A DNA stretch of 64,000 nt from Lachancea thermotolerans CBS 6340 (GCF_000142805.1 NC_013083.1:1550001-1614000), one strand, 5' to 3'. Positions 36,928 through 47,550 are shown, counted from the first letter of the stretch. Notes: generated by a model from the sequence alone, not told the origin. Numbers and translations: made by a program.

Positions 36928-36960
36928 GCAATACGCCGTGCGCAATGCCATGCGTATTGC
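36928..36960. repeat. 9-bp inverted repeat overlapping 14-bp direct repeats
   Basis: GCAATACGC (36928-36936) and GCGTATTGC (36952-36960) are perfect inverted arms. The same stretch contains GCCGTGCGCAATGC twice, at 36936 and 36959. It lies about 960 bp upstream of SANT-like copy 1. Confidence 0.7.
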
Positions 36961-37311
36961 CGTGCGCAATGCGTGCTAATTTGCTCAGCTGCCACTAGCA
37001 GAGCCGCGAATAGCTCTCCCACGTGACCCCTAGAACCTGCACGCACATTCCCCCGCGGTGTTCGATGAGAATGCTTGCCGGTACATTCCGCGCATACGCG
37101 CGGCACCTAGAAAAGCGTCGCGGCAGGGAACGCCTGTGCCGGCCGCACGGCGCGCGCCAGCGGGCCGGAATTCTGCGGGGAGCCGGTGACACGGGCCGGA
37201 AAAGTCAAGAGAGCGCGCGTGGCGGCGCAGGTTTTGTAGTCTATCTAAACGTTGTTCACATGGTCGTACGTAGGTACATAACGCTCGTGCGCGTCGGGAA
37301 TGCAATAGTTG

Positions 37312-37339
37312 TCCGGGGCGCCTCAGGGCGAGCCCCGGA
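37312..37339. repeat. 8-bp GC inverted repeat downstream of SANT-like copy 2
   Basis: TCCGGGGC (37312-37319) and GCCCCGGA (37332-37339) with a 12-nt spacer, about 145 nt past the copy 2 stop. It may be a 3'-end structure. Confidence 0.6.
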
Positions 37340-37482
37340 TATGCCAATATGGTAATTGTTGCTGTATTAATTAGTTCGGGATTACTGTTTGCGGCTCGCC
37401 CGGTGCTCCAACCGCGGGTCGTGGGGTGTGACGGAATGAGGATGTGTGTGGTGTTTCTATCATTATGCAAAGGCCTCAGGTA

Positions 37483-38529
37483 TCACAGGTTGGCGGCTCT
37501 GGAGTATGGGGATGCCACTGCCAGATACGGAGATGTCATGGCGAGATATTGGTTCGCAGGGGGCGCGAAAACGCTGTTGGCGGCCGAGGCAGTGGCCGAG
37601 ACTCCTGCACTGCACTGCACCTGCATGTCGTGGCTCATTGGGAGCGGGGGTTGGTACAGGCTGGGAGACTCGACGCCGGTGCGAGCCGTAAGTAAGTAAT
37701 CCACGCGGGAGCGCTCCATGGCGAGCATTCCGCACAGCTCCTCGACGCGCTGGTTGAGCGAGGAGACCTGCTGCTGCAGGCCCGCGGCTAGCTCGGAAAA
37801 GGCCTCGAAGCTGGAGTCGGCGAGGTCAGCCGAGGAACCAACAAGTGAGCCCTGGGGCGTGGTAGGGCTCAGCGTGCAGCGCGGAGGGCTATGCAGAGGG
37901 TCGTCGCCCGTGGCGGCGGCGGCAGCGGACCCGCCGCTGTTGGCATGCGGTACCGAAGAATGTACGAGGGCAGATGTGCCGTTTGAAGTGACCGACGCAC
38001 AGGGCGTTGCGGCGGACGAAGGAGCCTGCTCCTTGAGCATGATCACGTTGTTCTTGTCAATGTAGAGGATGGTCAAGCACTGGGCTAGCAGGCGGTCCAG
38101 CTTTTTTAGGTCCTTGCGGCTGGAGCGGTGGTCGCGCACCGCCTTCCAGAAGAGCAGGTTGAAGCGGTCGCGGCACTGGCGCTTGTTACGACTGAGCCCG
38201 TGCCTCACCTTGAGCTCGAAGCTGATGTGCAGCCAGAAGCGGCTGCGCGGGCGCGTGTTGGCCGGCCCGCGCAGGAACGCGGTGTTGTCGATGATCGTGG
38301 CGACCAACACCGTGTCCTCGTGCACAGACCAGAAGTTGCGCGCGCGGCGCGTGCAGGCCACGGCCAGGCCGGGCTGCTCGCTCTTGTCGAGCTTCGCCCC
38401 GGAGTCCGCGGGCGACGAGGTGAGGTTGGAGTGCGACGAGCACACCGACGATGGCGCACCCGAGACCTGCTGTTCCGCGCTGCAGGCCATGGCGGGCAGC
38501 CTTAAGATGTCCGAAGCGTTTTGAGACAT
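37483..38529 (-). CDS. SANT/Myb-like protein with C-terminal heptads, copy 2
   Basis: A 348-residue paralogue of copies 1 and 3, with a clear ATG. The SANT-like domain (about residues 62-150) keeps the classic first-helix pattern NFWSVHEDTVLV, then RSRFWLHISFELKVRHGLSRN, then KRQCRDRFNLLF (about 115-126), then LDRLLAQCLTILYIDKNN. The linker is Ser/Ala/Pro-rich with a run coded by GCC-type triplets. A heptad segment (FSELAAGLQQQVSSLNQRVE) lies near 245-270, then PSLYQPPLPM, which echoes LYQPM in copy 1. The family is unknown to me. It is the best-preserved SANT sequence of the three and helps align the others. Confidence 0.82.
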   Translation of the reverse strand: MSQNASDILRLPAMACSAEQQVSGAPSSVCSSHSNLTSSPADSGAKLDKSEQPGLAVACTRRARNFWSVHEDTVLVATIIDNTAFLRGPANTRPRSRFWLHISFELKVRHGLSRNKRQCRDRFNLLFWKAVRDHRSSRKDLKKLDRLLAQCLTILYIDKNNVIMLKEQAPSSAATPCASVTSNGTSALVHSSVPHANSGGSAAAAATGDDPLHSPPRCTLSPTTPQGSLVGSSADLADSSFEAFSELAAGLQQQVSSLNQRVEELCGMLAMERSRVDYLLTARTGVESPSLYQPPLPMSHDMQVQCSAGVSATASAANSVFAPPANQYLAMTSPYLAVASPYSRAANL

Positions 38530-39212
38530 GTGAGAGAGCGAGGGTGGGGGCTGATGTCTACCGGAGTAGGCCAGATTCCTTGAGCGCCGGAGTTGGCGCG
38601 TCGCCGCCCTTTTTATATCTTGTAGGCGTATTGTCCGTGCGGTGCAGAGATGCTCCGAACTATGTCACCTGCCCCAGCCGCTTGATAGCTCGACCTGCAT
38701 GAGCTCGAGCCTTCCGCAGATAGTGCGACCCGCTCGCGGCTATGCATTTTCGTAGCTGCAGGCACGCCTGACACAGCACGTAGATGGTTGTACGGCAACG
38801 GTAAATTTGAAGGTTAAAACTCACTTCTACGGTACGTCGCCACATGGCCTTCTTCTGGAATCTCGCGCAAAAGAAACTCACTGCGACCAGCGTAGGCACC
38901 GAGTCGGCGGTGCCTCCCAAAAAAAGGAAACGACTCGCAGCACGCCGCGCGGGCGCGAACCCCCAACCTACGCCAAAAAAAAAAACCGCAGGAACGCAAA
39001 CACAGCACGCAGGGCCGATTAAAAATCGCGCGCACCTTATGCGCCGCCGTCTGCATTGTCTGCGGACCAGGCTTCGAGAAACAGCAGGAAACGAACGCAC
39101 GTGCGTATTTACTGCATGCATAGAAGGTTCGTTACATTCGTGTCATATGTGACGTAAGACTGGATATGTACAGAGCGGTTACAGAGTCATCAACGTACTC
39201 GCCTCCCCTCGC
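38530..39212. other. spacer between SANT-like copies 2 and 3
   Basis: About 680 bp with an A11 run near 38980 and short frames only. A B-box-like GGGGGTTCGCGCCC on the minus strand near 38950 has no matching A-box or cloverleaf, so I do not call a tRNA. Confidence 0.45.
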
Positions 39213-40478
39213 TCAGCGAGAGCTCCGGCCGCGCCCACGTGAGCTGGACCGCGCGTCTGGCTGACCGAGCGGACGATACGGACCCTGCGGGGGCGGGGTT
39301 TCGGGTGCCGAGTCGGGCATTGGAGGCGGGAACGCGGGCCGGAACGCCGGTGGCAGTGCGTGCGGGTGCGCGTGCGGGTGCGCGTGCGGGTGCGAGGCCG
39401 GGTTCGGACTGGTGTGAGACAGGGGCACAGACGCAAGCGGCGCCAGCGGCGCCAGCGGCGGCGACTGCGCGAAGAAGGCACGTGCGACGGGGTCGTCACG
39501 TGGGGGGCGCCGCGGCGGCGCCGGCGCCGGCGCGGCCGGGTGAGAAGGGCCTGGCGCGGCGGGCTTGGGCCCCTCAGGGTCGTGTGCCGGCAGCGAGGTG
39601 CGCGGGCCTAGGCGCTCGTCCATGCTGCGAGCGAGGTCGTCGATGCGGGCGTAAAGGTCTGCGACCTGACGGTCCAGCGTGAGCACCTGGTCCATGAGCA
39701 GCTGGATCTGCGGATCGGTGTAGTCTGGCGCGAAGGGCGCCAGGGACGCGGGCACGGCCGCAGAGCTGGGCGCGAGCAGCGGCATTGCGGGCTGTCCGTC
39801 GTCGGACGTGATGGGACTTGGCTCGCGCATATCGCTCATCGGCATGGGGCTCGCAGTGGCGGCGGCGGCGCCCATGTCGTGGCTGTGCGCCAGGCTGTGC
39901 AGGGGTCCCGGCCCAGGCTGCGCGGGACCGCCAATTACGACGCTTACGCCGCTGCCGCTGCGGTTGGATCCAGGGCGGCCTGCGCCGGCGCCGGCCGCTG
40001 CGCTCGAGGCGCTGCTGCTTACGGGAGCAGCAGCCGCTGCTGTGGCAGTGCTGGGTGCCGCCGCGTCGTCAGCGTTTTCGGTCGCGGCGGACGGCGCGGC
40101 TTCTGCAGGCACGTCGCAGTCTGGGCTGTCCGCCAGCGCGATGTTGTTGCGGGAGTCCAAATAGAACAGGCGGGTCAGGTCTAGACACAGTGCATCGACC
40201 CCCGTCTGCGGGTCGACGCCATTGTGCATGTTACGTGTGCCACGCGTGTGCAAAAGCTTGAAGCGGTCTTTACACTGGCGGGCGTTGCGCACCACGTGGT
40301 AACGGGCGGTGAGTTCGTGGGCAATGAGGTCCCAGAAGCGCTTCTGCACACGGCCTCCTGGGTGAAGCGGCGCGGAGCGCAGCAGGTCGCGGTGCTCTGT
40401 GAGCAGCGAGACCAGGAGCACGTCCTGCTCGTTGCGTCAGATGGTGCGCGCGGGCCTGCGCATCAGCGCATGGTTCAT
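39213..40478 (-). CDS. SANT/Myb-like paralogue, copy 3, with in-frame TGA
   Basis: Third family member. From TGA to the end the frame is open (39213-40436, about 407 codons). The SANT-like domain reads RNEQDVLLVSLL, then KRFWDLIAHELTARYHVVRN, then ARQCKDRFKLLH, then LDLTRLFYLDSRNN. The linker is very rich in Ala/Ser/Pro, a heptad segment follows (MDQVLTLDRQVADLYARIDD), and the C-terminal tail is Pro/His/Arg-rich. There is no ATG between the TGA (40437-40439) and the recognition helix. An ATG at 40476-40478 lies 13 codons before the TGA in the same frame. The TGA aligns with the first SANT tryptophan of copy 2, so one G-to-A change (TGG to TGA) would explain it. It may be a young pseudogene, a strain variant or a readthrough gene. 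Confidence 0.6.
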
Positions 40479-43283
40479 GAAAAGCTGGGCGTCCGGATGC
40501 GAGGTTCGGGAGGAGCTGTGTCACGTGTCGGGGAGAATGCGAAGGGCTGGAGGACGCGGCGGCGAGTGTGCGCGCTCGGACACAGGGCTACAGAGGCGGG
40601 CGGTGGCACAAGCTTGGGCGGTGCTGGGCGGCGCGCGCTGTGCGGGCTGTGGTGAAGGAGAGTGCGAGGGACGGTAAGAGTCTCGGCTGCGCGCGGTGCT
40701 TGGATCTGTTCACTTTCCACGGCGTTCGTGTGTACGGTGGGTCCACCGGAAGTGCTGATGGCACGTGAGTACTTTTCACTGGAGGCGGATGCGTGTGGGT
40801 CCAGTGTCGTGGCCTCAGGATGCACAAGATCCTGTCGGAGCGCTCGGGGCCTGCTTCTCTTAATTGTATATCCCTGCTAAAGGCGGCCCATCGCAGCGCG
40901 CTTTTCAGGCTTATGGCTCGAGGGCCCGAGCCTTCGTCGCATGCATGATTAACAAACGGGCCGCTTTCCGGAACCAAGGAAAAATTAAAAGCACAGAAAG
41001 CAAAAACAAAAAAAAAAAAAACTAAAAAAAGTGTACAAGGAACAAATGGAAAATCAACAATAAAAAAACAAGCCTGGTTGACCGGGAGCGTCGCCCAGTG
41101 GGCCCGGAGCGCAGCCCGCTGCGCAGCCGGCAGCACGCCGTTCCTGGTAATGCCATTACTACTACGAGCGTCTAGCAGCGCTGCACACCGCTCCCCTCAT
41201 TCTGTACCGTAAACATCGGCTTGCCTACAGTGCTCACTGGGGTGATAGGCCCCTCGCTGCGCTCCTCTTCTCCCCTGTCTCGTGCCTCCGCCCGTGCCCG
41301 CTGCGGCCTGAGCGCGGGCAGCGGCACCTTCGTAGTTCTTCTGCGCGTGGGACTCTCTAGGTGCACTGGGCGTGAGGAACAACCGCGTACACCGCAGCGT
41401 AGCGCTGTGCGCAGCATTGTCGACTGAACGCACGCTCTGAACGCACGCACGTATCGCGGTAGCTTCTGCCGCCTAAGTGACCTAATGCCATCTAAGCTAC
41501 GGTGCGGAAACCTTAACTTGAAACAGCTGTGTCGTTCAGAATGGACTCACAGGCACGACGCGTCGGCCCATTATGGGGAGTCGCTGTTAGAGCTCTTCTG
41601 AACAAACGCCCAGATCGCACCGTCTGGTGGACGGTTCGGGCTTGGTGGCGGGCTCTACGTGCGCGATGAGCCGCTGGAAAACGAGTCACGGGCCCAGTTA
41701 AATAAGCCAGCTCAATTGATTAGCGGGGACGCGCCCGCGCGGCTTCGAACAAACAAGAAACGACCGACATCGCAGGCGTGCGCCTCATGCCTTGCAGAGA
41801 AGTCCGGTCATAGCACACGGAAGCCCTTGTACTCGAGGGCATGACGTAGCCGCAGAGCGGAACAAACGCAGAGCTAAGGGCCGGAGCCCGCGCTCTGCGC
41901 GAGACCGCGGAGGCCACGTGCGCCTGGTGATCCGCCTAGCGCGAGGTACACTTGAGCCGGTGGAAACAGCGCCAAGTGCGCGCGACAGGGCCTAGACGCA
42001 CAAGCCACCACTTGACATTTCATATAGCACAGTTCTGTGGCTGTACACGCCACTTTGCCTCGCTCCTGTGCGTCTTGCGGATGTTCCTGCTGTGAGCTTT
42101 TCCTGTAGAGCGACTGTTGGTAATGCGGTACCAACGTGCTGCATCGGACTCGATTGTTGGTGCTTGCGAAGTTCTGGCCGGACCTCACCGGCCGGACCCA
42201 GTCTGGCGATGGATCCGCCGAATGCTGACGACATGCCGGTGCCTGGACATGCACCAGGAGCATTACAACCGGAAGCGGTCGGACGCCGATTCGCAAAGCA
42301 GCGCCAATTGATCAGCAACGGTACCGATGCACTTTCATGCGAGTCTCTCGCCCGCCTGCGGTTATTGCGGCAGCAGATCTTGGCTCTTCTCCGCCAACAC
42401 CCTATTTTACGCCACATAGCTCTTCTCTGGCGGGCGCCCCTGCGACCTCTAGGCGTGGCTGGAATCACACGCGATAGCCAACGAGAGTTTGGTGTCAATC
42501 TCTGCCTAGGCCTCGATCGCCTGCCGGCAATTTGCCACGTTATCTGGTGCTGCGCAGCGTCTGAGCAGCAGCGCGCCTCAAATACTATCAGCATTCGTGC
42601 ACGTTGAGAAAAAAAAAAGATCTTTCTGATGGGCGCTTGGTAGATACCGGCTTGGATGGACTGCGAGATGAGTGCCTTGGGGAGGCAAGGCTGGTTCAAT
42701 TGGTGGCCTGATTGCTGTAGTGGGGTCATGTGGCGCCATGGCTCTTGAGAAGCGGATCCGGCGCGATTTTCCGATTCCTCTCCTATGGTCACGTGATTGC
42801 CATGGTTGATTGATCTTATCGTGCTTTTTGTCCATAGCCAGTTTCCATGCCGCAGGCTCTCTTTTTATAATCGGGACTAAACGCGGGGCCAAGGAATCGA
42901 ACTCCAGATTTAGCCTGTACGAAAAAGAACACGAATGCTCTGCAAAAAAGCCGCGGTCGTATAGTGTCTGGAATGTGTCCCCAGGCCTGCCGCCTTGTTG
43001 ACGAAGCCACAGCTCACCGCAGCCTAGCCTCGTCGCGCTTCCCTTGGAGCACGAGTCGTTTCATGCCCGTACCCTACTATTTCTGTACGCGAAAGTTTCC
43101 TTCTTTTTATACACATCACCGGATACGACGAGATGATGTATGCCGTTCATCTGCATAATCTGATCCCTGTATCCAAACTGAGCGGCGCTCTCAACAGGAC
43201 CAATCTGAAGGCGCTTGATCCTGCCGCCACCGACACGACGTTCTGCTTCTCTTCGCCGCAGCTGTAGCGCCCCGCACACCAAG
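40479..43283. other. GC-rich region without a convincing gene
   Basis: About 2.8 kb between SANT-like copy 3 and MNL2. Overlapping frames exist on both strands near 41992-42792 but show no domain or codon bias. A-runs near 41000 (A13 and A7) may belong to the copy 3 promoter. The region is long for this compact genome and may hold a lost gene or unannotated RNA. Confidence 0.4.
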
Positions 43284-45611
43284 ATGTTCGTCTCGCTTTT
43301 TCGGCGCGTCCGCTCCGTGATAGTGTTGTGCGGAACGGTGACGATACTTCTCTACTACACCTTCGAAAACGAGGTCAACACGCTCAACTCGTTCGCAGAG
43401 AACGAGTCGCTGCCCCAAATCCACAAGCAGGGCCTCCCTCCCACGCCTGAAGTCCCGGCTGTCGCTGACTGGCAGAGCGCCGATGCCATCGCGGCAAAGC
43501 CAGCGGCTCGTGTCGCGCCTGACCTGGACGAGCCCCTGCGAAACCCCACTGTTCTGGTCGAGAAGAACAAGTACTTCCCCATTTTGCATACCTCGTCGGA
43601 TCTTTCACTGTATTCCGGTGAGGAATTCCAGGCCCTGGACTCCGAAACACACAAGCTTTACTACCCAGTACGATACGAGTCGCCGTTTGAAAACACGTTC
43701 AGTCTCAAGCCCAAGCTGACTCTACCGCGCATCCAAGCGCGGACTTTCTCTTCATCCGACAAACCGGAAGCTCATCAAAAGGTCCTGGGTGAGATCACAG
43801 AGCAGTTCATGGACTCATGGAGGGCTTACTACCGCTTGGCGCTTGGAAGCGACGAATTAAAGCCTCTTTCCAGGTATCCTACGTCATCAGGCCTCTCACG
43901 GGCTACTACCTTGCTCGAGTCTCTAGATATGCTCTACATGCTTAACCAAACCGAAGAAATCAACAAATCGCTGGCATTCATCGAAAAACTGGATTTCAGC
44001 AAGTCTCAGGAACCACTTGTGGATCTTGCTCAGAATGTGGAGCGCATCTTGGGATCTTTAATATCCGCATATGAGCTCTCCAGGCATAGGGACTCGATAC
44101 TTCTTGAAAAAGCTGTTGAGCTAGCAGATTTTCTGCTCACCGGATTCGACACGCCGAATAGAATCCCTTCGCTGAAATTTGCTTGGAGCTCCAAGCTTAG
44201 AAATAGGTTTCCCTTGCAAGACTCCAATTTGGGCCAGCTCGGCTCTCTTCCTCTGGAATTCTCGCGTCTCTCGCAGTTGACAAGGGATGAAAAATATACA
44301 AGGGCTATTGAACATGTTTACAGCGTTGCATGGGATTCTACCGATGAATTTGACATAGAATACCTTTTCCCTACAATCCTAGACGCTTCTGGTTGTGTCC
44401 TGCTGCCTAAAGAGCAGGTGGATTCAGGAGAACATGCTAAGGTCTCTAAAGTGATGAAAAGTATACAAAAAGGCAAATATGTCCACTGTCTTCAAACGAA
44501 TAAGTTTCGGCCTGCATCCGACGCCGGAAACTTCTATTCTGCAGATTCCAGAAGTCTGCCGTTTTACAGTAACATGGCCAAGTTTTACCAGCTTCTCAAT
44601 GGCTTTGACCCTACTAGTGATTTGAAATTCACAAGGCTTTTGGTGAATAGCTTTGACAGGATCAAAGAACTTATGATATTCACCCCCGCACTGCCCAACC
44701 CTGACTTAAAGAGCCTTGCTTTTGTGAACTCCCTGTCCACAGAATCGCATTATGATGCCCTCACCAACGAGAAAGTTATCAAGATCATGCCTGACTTTAC
44801 AATGCATCAGTCCAGCTGTGCTCTGGGCTCCTCATTCGCCTTGATGGGAAAGCTTTTCGACGAGGAAAAATACATCGAATTGGGGGCCAGAATTACGAGA
44901 GGGTGTAGCCACACTTTCCAACTACTGGGCGTTATGCCTGAAGCTCTTCATGTCGGTCGCTGCCTGCAGGCCCCATGCAGCTTTGATCCTTTACAGCCTC
45001 CTAGCGACAAGCATGCTGCTACTAAGGCCGATTCTGTTCTCGGTGTTAAAGTCGACGACAACGACTCTGCAGGAGGCTCAACTGAAAAACCGTCTAAAGC
45101 TTACGTCATATCGAATAGAGAGGAAGCTTCAGATCCTTCCAGGTTTGCAGCGCAGTGGTTCGAAGGCTCGGAACTACCTGAATACATTGACGGAGCATTG
45201 CCTAACTACAACTTGTCTGCTGAAGCGATTGAATCAATCTTTTATTTGTATCGAATCACAGGAGAAGATGAGTGGAGGCAGGCGGGATTAGATCTTTGGC
45301 GGTCAGCTCTCAAGGTTGTCAAGAGTTCGGGTGCTAAAGGTGTTGGCCAGGTGACGGCTGTTAACAACATCTTTAAGAATGAAGCATTGGACGCTCTTCC
45401 AGCAGATTGGTTCTCAAAGCATCTCAAATTCTTTTACCTATTGTTTAGGAACCCAGAATTCTTTTCGCTTGATGATTACGTCTTCACGCATGGTGGCCAC
45501 TCACTACAAAAGATTCCGGTGCAGGAAATTCCGGTAACTGAGAAAGGAACCAACTCTGTAGGCAACGTACTTGAACGATTGAACCTTCGAAAAGATGACA
45601 CAGCAAGCTAA
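43284..45611 (+). CDS. MNL2: Mnl2-like GH47 glycosidase family protein
   Basis: A 775-residue type II membrane protein (S. cerevisiae Mnl2, 849 aa, YLR057W), a GH47-family alpha-mannosidase-like ER protein proposed to act in glycoprotein degradation. ATG 43284 is chosen; the upstream extension starts with TTG. A signal anchor (VIVLCGTVTILLYYTF) lies at about residues 13-28 after a basic FRRVR. GH47 elements include SGLSRATTLLESLDMLYMLN, DLAQNVERILGSLISAYELS, LGSLPLEFSRLSQLT, and late ALPNYNLSAEAIESIFYLYRITGE. Long insertions separate the (alpha/alpha) barrel repeats. It forms the right border of the accessory region and returns to YLR055-060 synteny. Confidence 0.9.
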   Translation: MFVSLFRRVRSVIVLCGTVTILLYYTFENEVNTLNSFAENESLPQIHKQGLPPTPEVPAVADWQSADAIAAKPAARVAPDLDEPLRNPTVLVEKNKYFPILHTSSDLSLYSGEEFQALDSETHKLYYPVRYESPFENTFSLKPKLTLPRIQARTFSSSDKPEAHQKVLGEITEQFMDSWRAYYRLALGSDELKPLSRYPTSSGLSRATTLLESLDMLYMLNQTEEINKSLAFIEKLDFSKSQEPLVDLAQNVERILGSLISAYELSRHRDSILLEKAVELADFLLTGFDTPNRIPSLKFAWSSKLRNRFPLQDSNLGQLGSLPLEFSRLSQLTRDEKYTRAIEHVYSVAWDSTDEFDIEYLFPTILDASGCVLLPKEQVDSGEHAKVSKVMKSIQKGKYVHCLQTNKFRPASDAGNFYSADSRSLPFYSNMAKFYQLLNGFDPTSDLKFTRLLVNSFDRIKELMIFTPALPNPDLKSLAFVNSLSTESHYDALTNEKVIKIMPDFTMHQSSCALGSSFALMGKLFDEEKYIELGARITRGCSHTFQLLGVMPEALHVGRCLQAPCSFDPLQPPSDKHAATKADSVLGVKVDDNDSAGGSTEKPSKAYVISNREEASDPSRFAAQWFEGSELPEYIDGALPNYNLSAEAIESIFYLYRITGEDEWRQAGLDLWRSALKVVKSSGAKGVGQVTAVNNIFKNEALDALPADWFSKHLKFFYLLFRNPEFFSLDDYVFTHGGHSLQKIPVQEIPVTEKGTNSVGNVLERLNLRKDDTAS

Positions 45612-46140
45612 ATTTTTAACCAGCTGCGGCATTGCTGCGATGAAAATCCCAAGCAGTTAGTAATTTTTACGGTAGTCTGACAAATGGACGGAAGTTATGC
45701 GATGTGTCTTGGAAATTCAGTACATCGAAGCAGATGCACCCCAGAATTTTAAGCTTGCCATTAATTCCCGATGCTCTGCATGTTCCGGAATGCGAGAATA
45801 TGCTTTGTACCAGAAAAATTCTTCACAATTGTCTTGTGTACGCTTGTGCAAGCCAAAGATAGCTATCGGACTTAGGGGAAAGTAAATAGGTCTAATAGAC
45901 CACTAAAAGTTGACTGTGTTGACGCTAGTCAGAAGGTCATCACCGACATTACAAAATAACTGGAAGCGAGACTCTTCGGGTTCGAAAGTGAGCACACAAT
46001 GTTGAATTATTTATGTGAGTTTACACAAGTTATCTAATAATATCCCTAGAATTCCTTTATTTGTTGAAAATGCAGATTTGACCAGAATCAATCTGAGTCA
46101 AGGTATGAAACTGAGCGATTTGCTGTTTGAATCGCAGCAC
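45612..46140. other. convergent MNL2/SHM2 3' region
   Basis: About 530 bp. I see no gene. A GCGATGA near 45640 and a CTGA near 45675 do not form a credible C/D snoRNA. Confidence 0.45.
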
Positions 46141-47550
46141 TTACACTGGCAGTGGGAACTCGCCGGCCCAAGAGTAAATCTCCTTCTTGATAGGCTCCAG
46201 GTCTTGGATGTTTTGGTCAACCTTAGCCTTGAAGTCCTTCAATCTGTTGGCCTCCTTAGGCAAAGAGTGCTGAACGTCGTGGGCGATTTGGACGGCCTTG
46301 TCAATGTAGTCAACAATCTTGACGAAGTCCTGCTCACCCAAACCTCTGGTTGTCATGGCTGGGGCACCGATACGCACACCACCTGGAACGAGAGCGGACT
46401 TGTCGCCTGGGATAGAGTTCTTGTTCAAGGCGATGTTGATCTTTTCGCACACGTACTCAACACGAGCACCGTCGACGCCCTTTTCTCTCAAAGAAACAAG
46501 GACCATGTGGGAGTCGGTACCGTCGGAAACCAGTCTGTAGCCCAACTTCTTGAATTGAGACTCCAGAGCTTTAGCGTTCTTCAGGACCTGGTCTTGGTAC
46601 TCCTTAAACTCTGGGGTAGCAGCCTGCTTCAAAGCGGTAGCCAGAGCAGAGATGGTGTGGTTGTGTGGACCACCCTGGTGACCTGGGAAGACGGAGAAGT
46701 TTATTGGGTTCTCTAGGTCGTATAGAACCTCCTTGCCGGTCTTAGGGTTGACAGATCTCACACCTCTTCTGAAGAAGATCATAGCACCACGTGGGCCTCT
46801 CAAAGACTTGTGGGTGGTGGTGGTGACAATGTCAGCGTACTCGAATGGAGATGGAATCACACCGGCAGCGATGAGACCGGAAATGTGAGCCATGTCGACC
46901 ATCAAGTAGGCGCCGACTTTGTCAGCGATCTCTCTCATTCTCTTGTAGTCGATCAAACGACAGTAGGCAGAGGTACCGGCGACCAGGATCTTAGGTCTGT
47001 ACAGGATGGCGTTCTTCTCCAAGGTGTCGTAGTCGATAATGCCGGTGGCAGGATCGACTCTGTAAGGGAAGGACTCGAAGTAGGTGGAGACGGCAGAAAT
47101 CTTTCTGGTGTCGGTCTGGTAACCGTGGGACAAGTGGCCACCGTCGGGCAAGAACAGACCCATCAATCTCTCGTGAGGCTTCATGAGGGCCTGGTAAACC
47201 TGCAGGTTGGCAGGAGAACCCGACAAGGTCTGGACGTTGACACCCCATTTTTCTGGGCTGACGTGGAAAGCCTCCAAGGCTCTCTTTTGGCACAACAGCT
47301 CCATTCTGTCGATGTGTTCGTTACCACCGTAGTAACGGGCGCCAGGGTACCCTTCGGAGTACTTGTTACACATGGGCGTTCCCAAGGCGTCGAAAACGGA
47401 GGTCGAGGTGAAGTTCTCGGAAGCGATCAGCACGATAGAGTGCTTTTGTCTGTCGATCTCATCCTTGATGATCTGTTCCACCTCAGGGTCGGATTCGCTC
47501 AAGTGAGCAGACACAAGCTGCTTGTGGGAGTCGGAAAGGGCGTAAGGCAT
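46141..47550 (-). CDS. SHM2: cytosolic serine hydroxymethyltransferase
   Basis: A 469-residue PLP enzyme, the same length as S. cerevisiae Shm2. It converts serine and tetrahydrofolate to glycine and 5,10-methylene-tetrahydrofolate in the cytosol. The PLP-lysine motif is [13 protein letters not shown]. Other family segments include [34 protein letters not shown] and [13 protein letters not shown]. Codon bias is very strong (TTG, AGA, AAG), so high expression is expected. There is no mitochondrial presequence, which separates it from Shm1. Upstream lie TGACTC and CACGTG motifs. Confidence 0.98.
   Translation of the reverse strand: MPYALSDSHKQLVSAHLSESDPEVEQIIKDEIDRQKHSIVLIASENFTSTSVFDALGTPMCNKYSEGYPGARYYGGNEHIDRMELLCQKRALEAFHVSPEKWGVNVQTLSGSPANLQVYQALMKPHERLMGLFLPDGGHLSHGYQTDTRKISAVSTYFESFPYRVDPATGIIDYDTLEKNAILYRPKILVAGTSAYCRLIDYKRMREIADKVGAYLMVDMAHISGLIAAGVIPSPFEYADIVTTTTHKSLRGPRGAMIFFRRGVRSVNPKTGKEVLYDLENPINFSVFPGHQGGPHNHTISALATALKQAATPEFKEYQDQVLKNAKALESQFKKLGYRLVSDGTDSHMVLVSLREKGVDGARVEYVCEKINIALNKNSIPGDKSALVPGGVRIGAPAMTTRGLGEQDFVKIVDYIDKAVQIAHDVQHSLPKEANRLKDFKAKVDQNIQDLEPIKKEIYSWAGEFPLPV

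Larger units (their letters stand above)
35972..37482. other. GC-rich spacer between SANT-like copies 1 and 2
   Basis: About 1.5 kb. Several overlapping frames (for example minus strand 36434-36931) are open only because the region is GC-rich, and show no domain. It contains the inverted repeats described separately. I found no decayed fourth copy. Confidence 0.45.

Noticed and set aside
36434-36969. two overlapping minus-strand frames (about 165 and 143 codons) between SANT-like genes
   Set aside because: They overlap in different frames, have no domain, and resemble other chance frames in the GC-rich spacer.
38930-38985. B-box-like GGGGGTTCGCGCCC next to T-runs, possible tRNA
   Set aside because: No A-box at a suitable distance and no T-stem or acceptor stem could be built.
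41992-42792. 266-codon minus-strand frame and overlapping plus-strand frame 42068-42607
   Set aside because: Both start with non-ATG codons at their full length. Composition is Arg/Cys/Trp-rich without domains, as expected from GC-rich noncoding DNA. I leave the 42209-42607 plus-strand part as an open question only.
42885-42975. GAGTTCGATTCC and TATAGTGTC motifs, possible tRNA
   Set aside because: The two motifs lie on opposite strands, and no cloverleaf forms.
45630-45690. GCGATGA...CTGA between MNL2 and SHM2 as a C/D snoRNA
   Set aside because: The C box is wrong in two positions, the enclosed length is too short and I see no rRNA complementarity.
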